Positions 53,103 through 62,300 of a stretch of DNA of 64,000 nt are shown piece after piece (within the stretch, counting starts at the first letter, position 1; the number at the start of each line of letters is the position of its first letter). The position numbers were made by a program, and so were the translations under genes. This stretch comes from Rhodococcoides fascians A25f (GTDB lineage Bacteria > Actinomycetota > Actinomycetes > Mycobacteriales > Mycobacteriaceae). Below the pieces are notes generated by a model, which did not search any database, was not told the DNA's origin, and saw only the letters and a program-made list of their open reading frames with translations. Location: contig NZ_CP049744.1 in NCBI RefSeq assembly GCF_000760935.2, positions 4,867,501 through 4,931,500 on the forward strand, read 5' to 3'.

Positions 53103-54946
53103 GTGCGATGCAATCCCCTCCCCGTAGACCCAGTGAGCCGTTCGTTCCATCCGAGGTCTGGGTCGGTGCCGCTCTGATCGTGGGTCTGGTCTTCGCTGTC
53201 GCCGGCGGCGGCATGGTCTCCTCGCTGGTCTCGGGCAAGGTGATCGCGATGCCCACCAGCCTCGGTGAGCTGTTGTCGATCTTCCGCGGGTTGGTCACGA
53301 ACCCGTCGGACCCCGCGGCCGCGTGGCCGGCGACCGCGCAGCCGGGCCCGGCGTGGGTGACCTGGGTGTGCATTCTGGTACTCGGTGCGCTGTATACCGC
53401 TGTCGCACTGTGGATCAGCTCCGAGATCGACGACTGGCAGCACCACCGCGGTCAGGCGCAACGTGGATTCGCCGGTCGACGCGAGCTCGTCCGGGCAGGT
53501 ATCGACGAGAAGAGTGTCCGCAAAGCCGCCGTCGCCACCCGTTCCTCGTTGAAGGGCACGCGGGCATCGAAACTGGACGCGAGCGAGGTCGCGATCGCAT
53601 TGGGCCGCAACATGGTCGACCCCGACAAGGTCGTCTACATCAAGCAGAACGACTGCATGCTCGTCGAAGGCGTCACCGGCTCGGGTAAGACCTGGCGCGT
53701 GGCGTATCAGCGCTGCATGGACGCACCCGGCACCCTGCTCGTGACCTCGACGAAAGTGGACCTGATCTCGTCGACGTACGAGCACCGCGCCGCGCTCGGG
53801 CGAGTGTCGATCTTCGATCCGGACAACAAAACCGGGTGGCCCGACCCGATCCGCTGGTCGATCCTCTCCGGATGCCAGGATCCGGACGTGGCGATCCGCC
53901 GCGCACAGAGCTTGGTGTCGGCAATGCCGATGGGAGACACCAAGAACGGCGGCTACTGGGAGGACAAAGCAGTAGTGCTGCTGCGCTGCTACCTGCACGC
54001 GGCCGCGATCAGTGGTGCGGATCTTGCCACGCTGCGCGTGTGGGTGAACTCCCGCAAAGGCCGCGAACCACGCGAAATCCTCATGCGGACGATGCCCGGC
54101 TGGGAAGCCGAACTCGGCCAGATCCTCGACTCCGGATCGGACTCCTCCGACGACATGATCGGAGCGGCCAGCAGACTCCTCGCCCCGCTCGCCTCCCCCG
54201 CACTGCTCAAGGCGGTCGATGTGCCGATGCGCGAGTCGTTCGACATCGACGAGTTCATTCGATCCGACGGGGACACGCTGTATCTGGTGTCGAAAGGCAA
54301 AGACAACTCGGCGGCACCGTTCATCGCGGCCCTCGCCAGCGAAGTGCACTACCTCGCCGATCGCCACTCGCAGACCCTGCCCGGTGGCCGATTCGATCCC
54401 CCGATCCGGTTCGAACTCGACGAAGTCAACAACGTCGCCCCGATCCCGGGCCTACCGGATCTGATGTCGGACTCGGGCGGCCGAGGCATCACCATCCACG
54501 CCTACGCCCACAACGAAGAGCAGAACAAGCTCCGCTGGGGCGCGGTCGCCGGCAAGATGTTCGCCGACAACTCCCCCGCCCGCCTGATCCTGCCCGGCCT
54601 CAAAGGCGACGAACTGCAGGCGATCTCGAAGATGCTCGGCGACCGGTACGAGTGGCAGCCCTCCGGCAACGCCCAGTCCGGCCCGACGCTGCGAGAGGTA
54701 CCGGTGATGTCGCCGGCGCAGATCCGCCAGATGGACCCTGACCAAGGGCTGCTGATCTACCGCACCGCGCCGCCGATCCTGGTGCACCTGCCGACAGTGT
54801 GGGACGAGAAGGAATCACGCGCCGCGGTGCTGCAATCGCAGAAGGTGTTCGACGAGATCGTGGCGACGGGCACCGCGCCTCGTGCCGGGCTCCGGTCCGG
54901 CGCGGTAGTGCTCGACAAGGTCAGTGACGGGACGACACTGTCGTGA
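53099..54946 (+). CDS. Type IV coupling protein, VirD4/TraG family
   Basis: A 615-residue protein with two N-terminal transmembrane helices (VGAALIVGLVFAVAGGGMVS and VTWVCILVLGALYTAVALWI). The ATPase domain has Walker A MLVEGVTGSGKTWRVAYQR, then SIFDPDNKTGWPDPIRWSIL, Walker B IRFELDEVNNVAPIPGLPDL and GITIHAYAHNEEQNKLRWG. This is the DNA-pumping ATPase that links the relaxosome (TraA at 59.4-63.4 kb) to the channel. Its start overlaps the previous stop (ATGA), and its stop overlaps the next GTG (GTGA). Confidence 0.9.
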   Translation: MSAMQSPPRRPSEPFVPSEVWVGAALIVGLVFAVAGGGMVSSLVSGKVIAMPTSLGELLSIFRGLVTNPSDPAAAWPATAQPGPAWVTWVCILVLGALYTAVALWISSEIDDWQHHRGQAQRGFAGRRELVRAGIDEKSVRKAAVATRSSLKGTRASKLDASEVAIALGRNMVDPDKVVYIKQNDCMLVEGVTGSGKTWRVAYQRCMDAPGTLLVTSTKVDLISSTYEHRAALGRVSIFDPDNKTGWPDPIRWSILSGCQDPDVAIRRAQSLVSAMPMGDTKNGGYWEDKAVVLLRCYLHAAAISGADLATLRVWVNSRKGREPREILMRTMPGWEAELGQILDSGSDSSDDMIGAASRLLAPLASPALLKAVDVPMRESFDIDEFIRSDGDTLYLVSKGKDNSAAPFIAALASEVHYLADRHSQTLPGGRFDPPIRFELDEVNNVAPIPGLPDLMSDSGGRGITIHAYAHNEEQNKLRWGAVAGKMFADNSPARLILPGLKGDELQAISKMLGDRYEWQPSGNAQSGPTLREVPVMSPAQIRQMDPDQGLLIYRTAPPILVHLPTVWDEKESRAAVLQSQKVFDEIVATGTAPRAGLRSGAVVLDKVSDGTTLS

Positions 54947-55560
54947 CCGCACCGGGGGCCGAGCAAGAAGAATTGGTGCCGTCACGGTTCACCTGGCGCT
55001 ACCTCGACGCCGAACAGGCTCGGGCCCTGTGGACTGAACTGATCGACTGGACCACCTGGCTGCGGGAGCGCTACGAGCTCGGCACCAAGATCCCGCCGTG
55101 CTGGTACCGCCACGATCCCGTCGTCGAGGAACTGAGCGCCCTGATGGCGGCGTGGACCGATGCCTACTATCGCGGTGACGAGTACCGGGACGACCTCACC
55201 GCCTGGCACACCCAGTGGTTCCGGCCGCTCATGGCGCGCATCCGCGACATCTCGGACTTCGACAGTTGCACTCACGATCGGTGCGCACACCGGCCGTTGC
55301 CGTCGGCCACGCTCGCCGGCATCGAGGAGTTCGTCGACGCCGACGTCGCCGCCCGCCCCGAACCGGCACCGCCTGCGCCGGTCGTCGACGTCACCGCGGC
55401 CGAGGGAGTGCGCACCATCCCGGCCGACGACATGGACATGGCCATCGACTCCGGTCTCGCCGAGCCGATCGACCCCGCCGACCCCGACAGCCCCGTGAGC
55501 TTCGAGGGCATGGAATGGACCTTCGATGCCCGCATGGGTGCCTGGGTTCCTTCCACCTGA
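54943..55560 (+). CDS. DUF4913-like protein of the conjugation operon
   Basis: A 205-residue acidic protein with WTELIDWTTWLRERYELGTK, IPPCWYRHDPVVEELSALMA and DDLTAWHTQWFRPLMARI. This W/P/C-rich helical pattern is that of DUF4913 proteins often found beside actinobacterial TraG/VirD4 genes. The C-terminal third is acidic and probably flexible, ending in SFEGMEWTFDARMGAWVPS. GTG start coupled to VirD4 by GTGA. It is the last gene of the operon and is followed by two strong inverted repeats. Confidence 0.72.
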   Translation: MTAPGAEQEELVPSRFTWRYLDAEQARALWTELIDWTTWLRERYELGTKIPPCWYRHDPVVEELSALMAAWTDAYYRGDEYRDDLTAWHTQWFRPLMARIRDISDFDSCTHDRCAHRPLPSATLAGIEEFVDADVAARPEPAPPAPVVDVTAAEGVRTIPADDMDMAIDSGLAEPIDPADPDSPVSFEGMEWTFDARMGAWVPST

Positions 55561-55604
55561 CCGTCATTTCCACTCCCTGAGCTGCGGGCCTGTAAAGCTC
55601 GAGA

Positions 55605-55652
55605 GTGGCCGCGACGCCGTACATCCCGCCCGGATACGGCCCTCGCGGCCAC
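55605..55652. terminator. Extended inverted repeat after the conjugation operon
   Basis: GTGGCCGCG (55605-55613) pairs with CGCGGCCAC (55644-55652), and inside it GCCGT/ACGGC arms pair as well, giving a long bulged hairpin about 45 bases after the last T4SS stop. Confidence 0.6.
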
Positions 55653-55680
55653 CGAAGAGAGCAGGACCGCCGAACCTGGG

Positions 55681-55718
55681 CATCGGCCGGACGTTCCCCG
55701 CCCGGACGCCGGCCGATG
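55681..55718. repeat. Second inverted repeat, CATCGGCCGG / CCGGCCGATG
   Basis: A perfect 10-bp inverted repeat (55681-55690 and 55709-55718) with an 18-nt loop, directly after the first hairpin. It could be a second terminator or an operator for the repeat-protein gene at 55850. Confidence 0.5.
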
Positions 55719-55849
55719 TCCGGGACAATTCCAGAGCTTCATGCCAGTTGCGGAAGAGTGATGTAGCTCACACCGAAGTATTTGTCGTTTCTGGTTGTTG
55801 GCGCAGCTAGTAGGTGAGGACACAATCGAAACGACGGAAGGCCCCACCT

Positions 55850-57169
55850 ATGTCTGACTCAGACGACACGACTCAGCCCGAGAAGACGACCCGTTCGCTC
55901 TCCATGTACGAGGTCGAGCGCAAATTCGGCCCTGGTGCCGCCATGCAGCTCGCGCACGTGCGGAAGAACTTGCCGACCTACGCGAAGCAAGCCCGCGATG
56001 CAGCCGAGACTGCTGACGCAGCGAAGGCGGGCCCAGGAGCACCCGTCGCTGGTCCGGCCTCTACTCGGCCGGTCCCAGCCACCGGGACCCACAAATCAGC
56101 CAGCCGCGTGGACCTCGGGGGGCTTGCCCCACGCATCGAGATGCCTGACTTCGCCGCCTCAATCCCCAAGATGAACTTCTTCGACAACATCGCACCCAAG
56201 CTCAACCTCTTCGACAACATCGCACCCAAGATTAATTTCTTCGACAACATCGCACCCAAGATCAACCTGATTCCGCCCATCGAGTTACCCAATCTCCCCG
56301 TCTCGATCCCCACGATCCCCGCGACCAACTTCCTCGACAACATCGCACCCAAGATCAACCTGATTCCGCCCATCGAGTTACCCAATCTCTCCGTCTCGAT
56401 CCCCAAGCTCGACCTCGGTCTCGACTTGGCTGTACCGAGGATCGACCTGGGTGCGTTGAGTGCGATCACGAGCGTCGCGGGGGTGCTCGGCCAGTGGAGC
56501 GACTTCTCCTCGCTCCAGATCTTTCCGATCGCCGACACCCTCAGCGCGAGGGTCTCGTCACTGCTCGACGTCTGGAAGGTTCTGGGTGACTTCGGCCATC
56601 GGGCGGCGCGGTTTGGGCTCCATGCTGCGCTCGCTGCTCGAGAGGCTGTTCTTCACGGTGAAGCGGAGCCGCTGGTGCGCTTCATGGAGACCTGGTTGCG
56701 CGTCAAGCCGACGAAAGAGGGTCAGGATGCCGTCGCAGCTGCGCTTCTCGACGACGACTGGCTGGACGTCACCCCCGACCAGGTGATCTCCACCATCGGA
56801 AGTCTGCAGAAGCGTCATCGGAGCATCCAACGCCCCATCACCGAGTCACAGCTCAATCACTTCAAGGTCGTGAGGCTCGACGCAACCATAGGCCGAGACC
56901 CGAACGGCGTGACATTCAAGGATCTGGTGCCGGCACAGGCAGATCGAGATCCGTTCGAGGCCGAGTTCAGCGACCCGACACTGGTGTGGATCCTCAGCAA
57001 GCTCGACCCGATGGAGCAGGCCATCCTCGCGGCAAAAGCAAGTGGGGCACGTACGTGGGCAGATGCCGCGACCGAGTGCGGTGCTCCTCTGAAACAAGGC
57101 GAATCAGTGCGGAGAAAGGTCAACCGATACCGGGACCAGGCGCTGGGCGAGGAAAGGAACGTGAGCTAG
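55850..57169 (+). CDS. Repeat-containing protein with possible C-terminal HTH
   Basis: A 439-residue protein I cannot assign to a family. N-terminal part: SMYEVERKFGPGAAMQLAHV, soluble and helical. Residues about 105-185 hold short repeats of FDNIAPKxN followed by two copies of LIPPIELPNLxVSIPxx, like a beta-solenoid or fibre. A helical middle (RVSSLLDVWKVLGDFGHRAA) follows. The C-terminus, LDPMEQAILAAKASGARTWADAATECGAPL, resembles a sigma-region-4-like helix-turn-helix (EQAIL...TWADAA). The repeats are also repeated at DNA level. The gene stands alone after the T4SS operon, and its base composition in the repeat region is less G/C-rich. Confidence 0.6.
   Translation: MSDSDDTTQPEKTTRSLSMYEVERKFGPGAAMQLAHVRKNLPTYAKQARDAAETADAAKAGPGAPVAGPASTRPVPATGTHKSASRVDLGGLAPRIEMPDFAASIPKMNFFDNIAPKLNLFDNIAPKINFFDNIAPKINLIPPIELPNLPVSIPTIPATNFLDNIAPKINLIPPIELPNLSVSIPKLDLGLDLAVPRIDLGALSAITSVAGVLGQWSDFSSLQIFPIADTLSARVSSLLDVWKVLGDFGHRAARFGLHAALAAREAVLHGEAEPLVRFMETWLRVKPTKEGQDAVAAALLDDDWLDVTPDQVISTIGSLQKRHRSIQRPITESQLNHFKVVRLDATIGRDPNGVTFKDLVPAQADRDPFEAEFSDPTLVWILSKLDPMEQAILAAKASGARTWADAATECGAPLKQGESVRRKVNRYRDQALGEERNVS
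56182..56404 (+). repeat. Intragenic direct repeats
   Basis: CGACAACATCGCACCCAAG recurs at 56182-56200, 56212-56230, 56242-56260 and 56335-56353 (period 30, then 93). A longer unit of 70 bases (56242-56311) is repeated at 56335-56404 with a single difference. This indicates recent in-frame duplication and potential length variation. Confidence 0.85.
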
Positions 57170-57222
57170 GAGCGGTTTTGGACGGCCGACCAGCCCCGAC
57201 AACGGCCTTTGCCACCGTGTGG

Positions 57223-57298
57223 TATGATGTAGGTGCAGACGAGTCATGCCCGAAGCGGCTGACGCTTCGGGCTCGTACTGCAGAAAGGAGACAACTTC
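57223..57298 (+). promoter_or_regulatory. Promoter-like element, hairpin and strong ribosome binding site before a tiny ORF
   Basis: TATGAT (57223-57228, preceded by TGTGG) resembles an extended -10. CCCGAAGCG and CGCTTCGGG (57249-57257, 57263-57271) form a perfect 9-bp hairpin with a 5-nt loop. GAAAGGAGAC then precedes ATG 57299. The arrangement suggests a short, structured transcript. Confidence 0.5.
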
Positions 57299-57409
57299 AT
57301 GAACGTTGAAACTCAGACGCGCAACAAACGCGTTCGAAATTTCGCTTTCCGCCTGATCGCCCAAACGATCTTGCGTGAAGCCATTCATCTGGTTTTGAAC
57401 TGCTTCTGA
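57299..57409 (+). CDS. Possible 36-residue peptide (leader or small toxin-like)
   Basis: A 36-codon frame with an excellent ribosome binding site (AAAGGAG, 8-nt spacing). The peptide starts with a basic, polar part (NVETQTRNKRVRN) followed by an amphipathic hydrophobic part (FAFRLIAQTILREAIHLVLN) ending Cys-Phe. Such a layout fits a leader peptide or a small membrane-active peptide. It is downstream of a promoter-like element and hairpin and upstream of two more hairpins. No known family recognised. Confidence 0.45.
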   Translation: MNVETQTRNKRVRNFAFRLIAQTILREAIHLVLNCF

Positions 57410-57417
57410 TGTATTGA

Positions 57418-57448
57418 GTTATCTCTGAGTGCTACCTCAGTAGATAAC
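57418..57448. repeat. Bulged inverted repeat after the tiny ORF
   Basis: GTTATCTCTGAG (57418-57429) pairs with CTCAG-T-AGATAAC (57436-57448) across a 6-nt loop with one bulged base. It is A/T-rich compared with the surroundings. A regulatory RNA hairpin or operator is possible. Confidence 0.5.
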
Positions 57449-57494
57449 TTTACCGGAGCTTTCAGAAAAGTCAACAACAGGAAGGAGGTCAGCC

Positions 57495-57525
57495 GGTGGT
57501 TGCAGTCGCGCAGACTGCAACCACC
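57495..57525. terminator. 13-bp perfect hairpin, GGTGGTTGCAGTC / GACTGCAACCACC
   Basis: Arms 57495-57507 and 57513-57525 with loop GCGCA. It is immediately preceded by AAGGAGGTC and overlaps a 14-codon frame (GTG 57496 to TAG 57540), so the hairpin would sequester that start and lies next to a strong ribosome binding site. It is likely the end of the small transcript, or an attenuator. Confidence 0.55.
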
Positions 57526-57540
57526 ACCATCCTGACGTAG

Positions 57541-57789
57541 GGGTTTACGACCCAGCCTGCGCCGCGGGCCCCTGAAGCCACTCCCGAGCTTCTCCTGTCC
57601 GGACAGAACCAGTTACGCCATGGCTGCGAGGGAGAAAGGTCGACATAAGTGGGCGTGAGATAAATCCTGCATAGTCGGCCGCTGGTCGGGCCGCGCGAGC
57701 CCGTTCTCACCGACTCTTCGGCCATACGCAGAAACGCAACACTTGCCACCCAGGTGCTTCCCAGGTGACAAGTGTCGAATCGTCGGTCT
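57541..57789. other. Spacer between the hairpin locus and the DUF2690 gene
   Basis: No gene seen. Short minus-strand frames here are extensions past the DUF2690 gene without motifs. Confidence 0.4.
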
Positions 57790-58314
57790 CTATCGATCCG
57801 AGCAGACCGTCGCTTCCTGCCAGTAGCCGTTGTAGAAGAGTCTCCCCTTCGCGCAGGCGGGATCGGAGGGGCGGAGGCTGATGTAATACGTCCAGTTTTG
57901 ACTGACGTTGTAGTCGACGGAGTATGCGCTGCCTGGGCCGCTCAGCCAGTCGCCGCGGGCTGCTCGGGACTCGATCTGTGACAGTTTCCCCATGTACGAG
58001 GTTGTCCTTGCCCAGTTCCCACTGCAGGAGTACGCCCACCTCAGGTCAATCCGACCAATGACCGCACCCCGTCGATCGAGGATGTCCTTGGATTTGACGT
58101 TTTGAGCGTTCGGACAGGCAGTAGCCGGGTTCGCAACTCCTCCCGTATCAGCGGCTTCCGCCGGTACCGGTCCGGCGAACACGAGTGCAAACGTCGCCCC
58201 CATCACCGCAAGAAAAGCGAACGTCGCACGCACCCATCGCACGTGAATAGGTTGCCTCGGTAGTGCCACGGGGGCAGGACGGTCGTAGTCAAGAACCGAA
58301 TGCGAAGAGATCAT
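57790..58314 (-). CDS. Secreted DUF2690-type protein
   Basis: A 174-residue protein with a signal sequence (VRWVRATFAFLAVMGATFAL, cleavage near AEA-AD) and a mature domain with paired cysteines: ATACPNAQNVKSKDILDRRG, VIGRIDLRWAYSCSGNWART and a C-terminal ACAKG...ATVCSD. This is the DUF2690 pattern of exported actinobacterial proteins, function unknown. The start may be at a later codon than 58314, because the first ~25 residues are not signal-like. A protein with a related external domain is encoded divergently at 58474. Confidence 0.7.
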   Translation of the reverse strand: MISSHSVLDYDRPAPVALPRQPIHVRWVRATFAFLAVMGATFALVFAGPVPAEAADTGGVANPATACPNAQNVKSKDILDRRGAVIGRIDLRWAYSCSGNWARTTSYMGKLSQIESRAARGDWLSGPGSAYSVDYNVSQNWTYYISLRPSDPACAKGRLFYNGYWQEATVCSDR

Positions 58315-58473
58315 CTGGGGCTCCGTTTCATGTCAGGGGCTCACCGACAGCGGGAGTCGGCTACATCGACAGAACCAGCATCTGTGTCCATCCACACTGG
58401 TCCAGAGCCTGGATTGGAATACTGGACGACAAGACTCACGCTGCGGAGCGTGATGCACATGCAAGGGGGGGCC

Positions 58474-59352
58474 ATGACCGAATCGACGGCGAACAAAGCG
58501 AGTGGTTTATTGCCGGATGCGCGTTCGGATGAGGAGGGGAACGACACCGTCGATAGCGCGGAGAAGCTTCTCGCCCCCTTCCGAGCAGCCCTGGTCGAGC
58601 TGAACGAATCGAGACGGGGCATCGACGCGCTCGCACATCGAGCGAAGTCGCTTGGCTACAAGCCATGTAGCCGCTCGACGATGAGCAATGTCCAGCTGTG
58701 CTTAACCTTGCCGACAGCGACCGCAGTTGCGTCGTACGTGGCTGCGGTCACCGGCGACGACGCCACACAAGTCAAAAAATTCGTTGCGTGGCGCGACAAC
58801 ATCAAGGCCGAACTAGACCCCTCGCCAGCCCCAGCAGCCTTACCTTCTCCACCGAACAGTCCTATCCGGCGAACACGGTGGATCCGAGACTGCGTCATCA
58901 TCTGCACCACTGTGATCGTTACGGCGGCTGCGACTACCGCGATCAACTATTCACTGTTCCGGGGACACGAGACGGCGAGTGGTCCGGCGGTAACAACCGG
59001 TCATGATCCGATCGAAGCCGGATGCATCGCGGACGCGGTCAGAGCGAACCTTCCAACAACCAGTGACCAGTTCACGCTCGTAGCGGTGTACTCACCGTCC
59101 TGCAACGCCGTGTGGGGGAAAGCCGAGCGACTCGACGGCCAGGGATCGGGCAACACGATCTCCGTCACCACTTATAGAGCGGACGAGAAGGACGGGCCAG
59201 ACACCCAGACCGTCGTAGAACATGACGTTGGAAACGCCTACACGCCTATAGTGCTCCGCCAAGGACCGACGGATCGCATATGTGTCGATGGGTCGATGAC
59301 GATCGATGAAGGACAAGCTGTGGTCGACTCGATCGACCCCCAGTGCACATAA
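58474..59352 (+). CDS. Membrane protein with cytoplasmic helical domain and external DUF2690-like domain
   Basis: A 292-residue protein. Residues about 25-115 form a helical cytoplasmic domain (PFRAALVELNESRRGIDALA, GYKPCSRSTMSNVQLCLTLP) that resembles an XRE-like helix-turn-helix with the unusual YVAAVTGDDATQVKKFVAWR helix. One transmembrane helix follows (CVIICTTVIVTAAATTAI). The external domain has CIADAVRANLP, VYSPSCNAVWGKAERL and C-terminal DPQCT. DNA-binding plus membrane plus DUF2690 is known in Streptomyces-type regulators. It may sense an external signal. Start chosen at ATG 58474 after AAGGGGGG; 58453/58459 are alternatives. Confidence 0.65.
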   Translation: MTESTANKASGLLPDARSDEEGNDTVDSAEKLLAPFRAALVELNESRRGIDALAHRAKSLGYKPCSRSTMSNVQLCLTLPTATAVASYVAAVTGDDATQVKKFVAWRDNIKAELDPSPAPAALPSPPNSPIRRTRWIRDCVIICTTVIVTAAATTAINYSLFRGHETASGPAVTTGHDPIEAGCIADAVRANLPTTSDQFTLVAVYSPSCNAVWGKAERLDGQGSGNTISVTTYRADEKDGPDTQTVVEHDVGNAYTPIVLRQGPTDRICVDGSMTIDEGQAVVDSIDPQCT

Positions 59353-59383
59353 CAGGCTCGAGGTCCTGATCATCGTCGATGAC

Positions 59384-62300
59384 TTACAGTCCGGGTCGCC
59401 GGTTAGGTCCAGGGCGCCGGGCTTGCTGTTGGCGTAGTTGTTCGCGGCGTTCGGCTTTACGTTGTTCGGCGAGGCGTAGTTGTTCGGCTGCACGATGCTC
59501 GGCGGCCTCTCGCCGCGCCCGGTCCGTGTCGACGATCGGATCGGGCGTCGCAGGTTGCGGAGCCGGCGTCGTCTGCTGTCCGGGGCCTGCGTGTGCGGGC
59601 ACCGACGCGGGTGTGGTGACTGTCTTGATGCGGGCGTTGACCTGATCCCACGCGCGGGCCGCTTCGCCGTGTTCGGGTCGGTCTCCGATGAGCGTGCGGT
59701 CGGTGTCGATGCCGAATTGTTCCCGGTAGGCCCCGACCTGCCCGGCGGTGATCTGCCAGCGCAATCGGGCACCGCCGGAGTCGGGCACCTCGCCGAGGTG
59801 GCGGGTCCAGGCGGGTTGTTCGTCGACGGCGTGCTGGCCGAGCTCGCGGGTGCGTTCAGCGATCTCGGTGTATCGGCGGCGAGTCCAGGCGACGAGTTCG
59901 GGGTCGATTCCTTCGCGGTCCTGCATCGGCGGCAGCACCCAGCTCGGGGCACTGTGGTCGCGTGATTCTCGGCCGAGGGGCCAGCGTCGTTCGGCGTCGT
60001 CGAGCAGATCCGCTGCGCTCGAGTCGGGGTCGGTGACACCGCGCCGCAGTTCCACGATCGCGGCGTGGGGGTCTTTGCCGGCGCGTTCGGCATTGCGCAG
60101 ATGGGCGACGAGGTCGGGCCACGCCCCGTCGTCGGCGAGGATGTTCTCGGCGTGCTCACCGAACTGGGTCCGCAGCGTCGGTTCGATGCTCTGCGCCCAG
60201 GCGTGCATCTCGTCTGCGCCGTTCTCGATGTGCTTTTCGAGTCGCCAGTGCATCACGGCGGAGACGGAGTCGGCGCTGGCGAGTTCGCGCTGTGAGCGTG
60301 CGGCGGCGAGGGTGGGGGCTGCGTCGAGGCCGAGCTGCTCGGCGCGGCGGTACTGGTGGACGAAGGTGTCCCATTCGGCTTCGGTGATCATCGTGTTCGC
60401 CAGTTCCGGCCCCATGTTCTCGCGGACGATCGCTTCGATGCGGTGCGCGTCGATGAGTTCGCCCGCGTACTCGTATCCGCCGACGTTGTAGTCGAGCTTG
60501 CGGTGTGCGACGGCTGCGTCGCGTTGCTGTTCGGTCGCCGAGACGTCCGAGCCGTCGCGGCCGATGATGGTCCGCACGACTTCGTCGGCGATCTTCTTGT
60601 CCGGGTGCACGTGGATCAGGTGCGGGTCGACGATCCGGTCGATGGGCACGTACAGCTGGTTTCCATCACGGCCACGAGTGAGGGCGACGTAGAGGGCTTG
60701 CCGGTTCATGGTGTCGTCGACGAGGACGTGGACCTGGTCGACGGTCATCCCTTGCGACCGGTGGATAGTGGCCGCGTAACCGAGCTCGCAGTGCTCTGTG
60801 ACGTACTCGGCCGGCAGGCGGATGCTCCCGCCGTGTTCGAGGTGGCGCACGGTCAGCGATCCGTCGCGGTGCGCGGTCTTGACCGTCCACAAGTCGCCGT
60901 TGCGGACCCGTTCCCCACGTGTGCCGGTCACCCGCAAGCTGGTGTCGTTGCGGCGGGTGACGATGCGGTCCCCGGCGCTGGCGCGCAGTCCGTCGGACAG
61001 ATCGTTGCCGCCCTTCTTGACCAGTCCCTTGGCGAGTCGATCAGTGCGGGCCCGGTCGTTGAGGTCGCGGACGGCGTGGTTGCTGCTGGCGATCATCAGC
61101 GACGTCGTCTCGGTCTCCGAGGTCTCCGCCCAGGCGGTGAAGACCTTTTCGGCGAGGTCGTCCGCCATGCCGTGCTGCACCCGGTCTTTCGCGGCGTACC
61201 AGGCCGCGACGGAGGTATCACCGTCGCGCAGTCGCAGCGAGATCTCGGCTTCCTCTTTGTCGCGGAAGCGGTGGACGTCGACCAGTTCCGGTGCCGCGCT
61301 CGATCGAGCGACCAGCCGCAGTGCACCGCCCGTGTCGACGGCGGCGAGCTGCTGCGGGTCACCGAGTAGCCGGACCACTGCGCCGTGCTCGGCGGCGATG
61401 TAGGTCAGCCGGTCCAGATTGTGTGTCGAGGCCATGCCTGCTTCGTCGACGAGGATCATCGCGCCCGGGGTGATGCCGGTGTCGAGTTCGTTCTCGTAGC
61501 GGGTGAGAACGTCGGCGATGGTGCGGCCGGTGACACCCAGTTCGGTGCCCAGGACGTCGGCGGCTTTCGCGGACGGTCCGAGGGCGATCACGTCGTATCC
61601 GGCACTGCGCCACGCATCGACGACGACGCGCATGGCGGTGGTCTTGCCGGTTCCGGCCGGTCCGACGCCGGCAGCCAAGAGAGCACCGGAGAAGAGAAAA
61701 TGTTCGACGAGTGCTTTCTTGTCCGCGCCGAGGTCCCAGCCTTTGAGTTGGGTGTGCGCGGCGAGGGCTGCGGTGTAGGCGTGGGCAGGTGCCATGACCG
61801 CGGTCGGGGTGTGGGCGGCACCGACGAGGCGGTGTTCGGCGGCGAGGATCGCTGCGCTGGTGTAGGTCTCGTTGCCGTGCACGGTCAGGATCGACTCCCC
61901 GTCGCTGCGTTGCAGCGCCTTGGGTGTCGCGTCGACCTGCCGGGTCAACCGGATGGACTCTGCGCCGAGCGCGGCTTCGGTGACCTTCTCGGCGACCGCG
62001 TCACGCTCGGCCGCGGTCGCGAACACCAGCGGCCGCAGTTGTCGTTGGACTTCGGCTTGGATGTGCCAGCGGTTCCAGCTCGAGCGTTGCTGTGCGATGC
62101 GTGCGACTGCGGTGCGGGCGATCTCGCGGTGGTCGATCGAGGCGGCGTCGGTGACGCTGATCGTGTTCCCGGTGCTCGATTTCAGTGCTGAGTTCAGGGC
62201 GCGGCGGCCGACGACGTCGAGCGCGCGTTTGCGCCATTCCGCGCGTTGGGCACCGAGCGATTTCGGTGGTGCTTTCTCGTTGCGGGTTTCCAGGGTCGCT

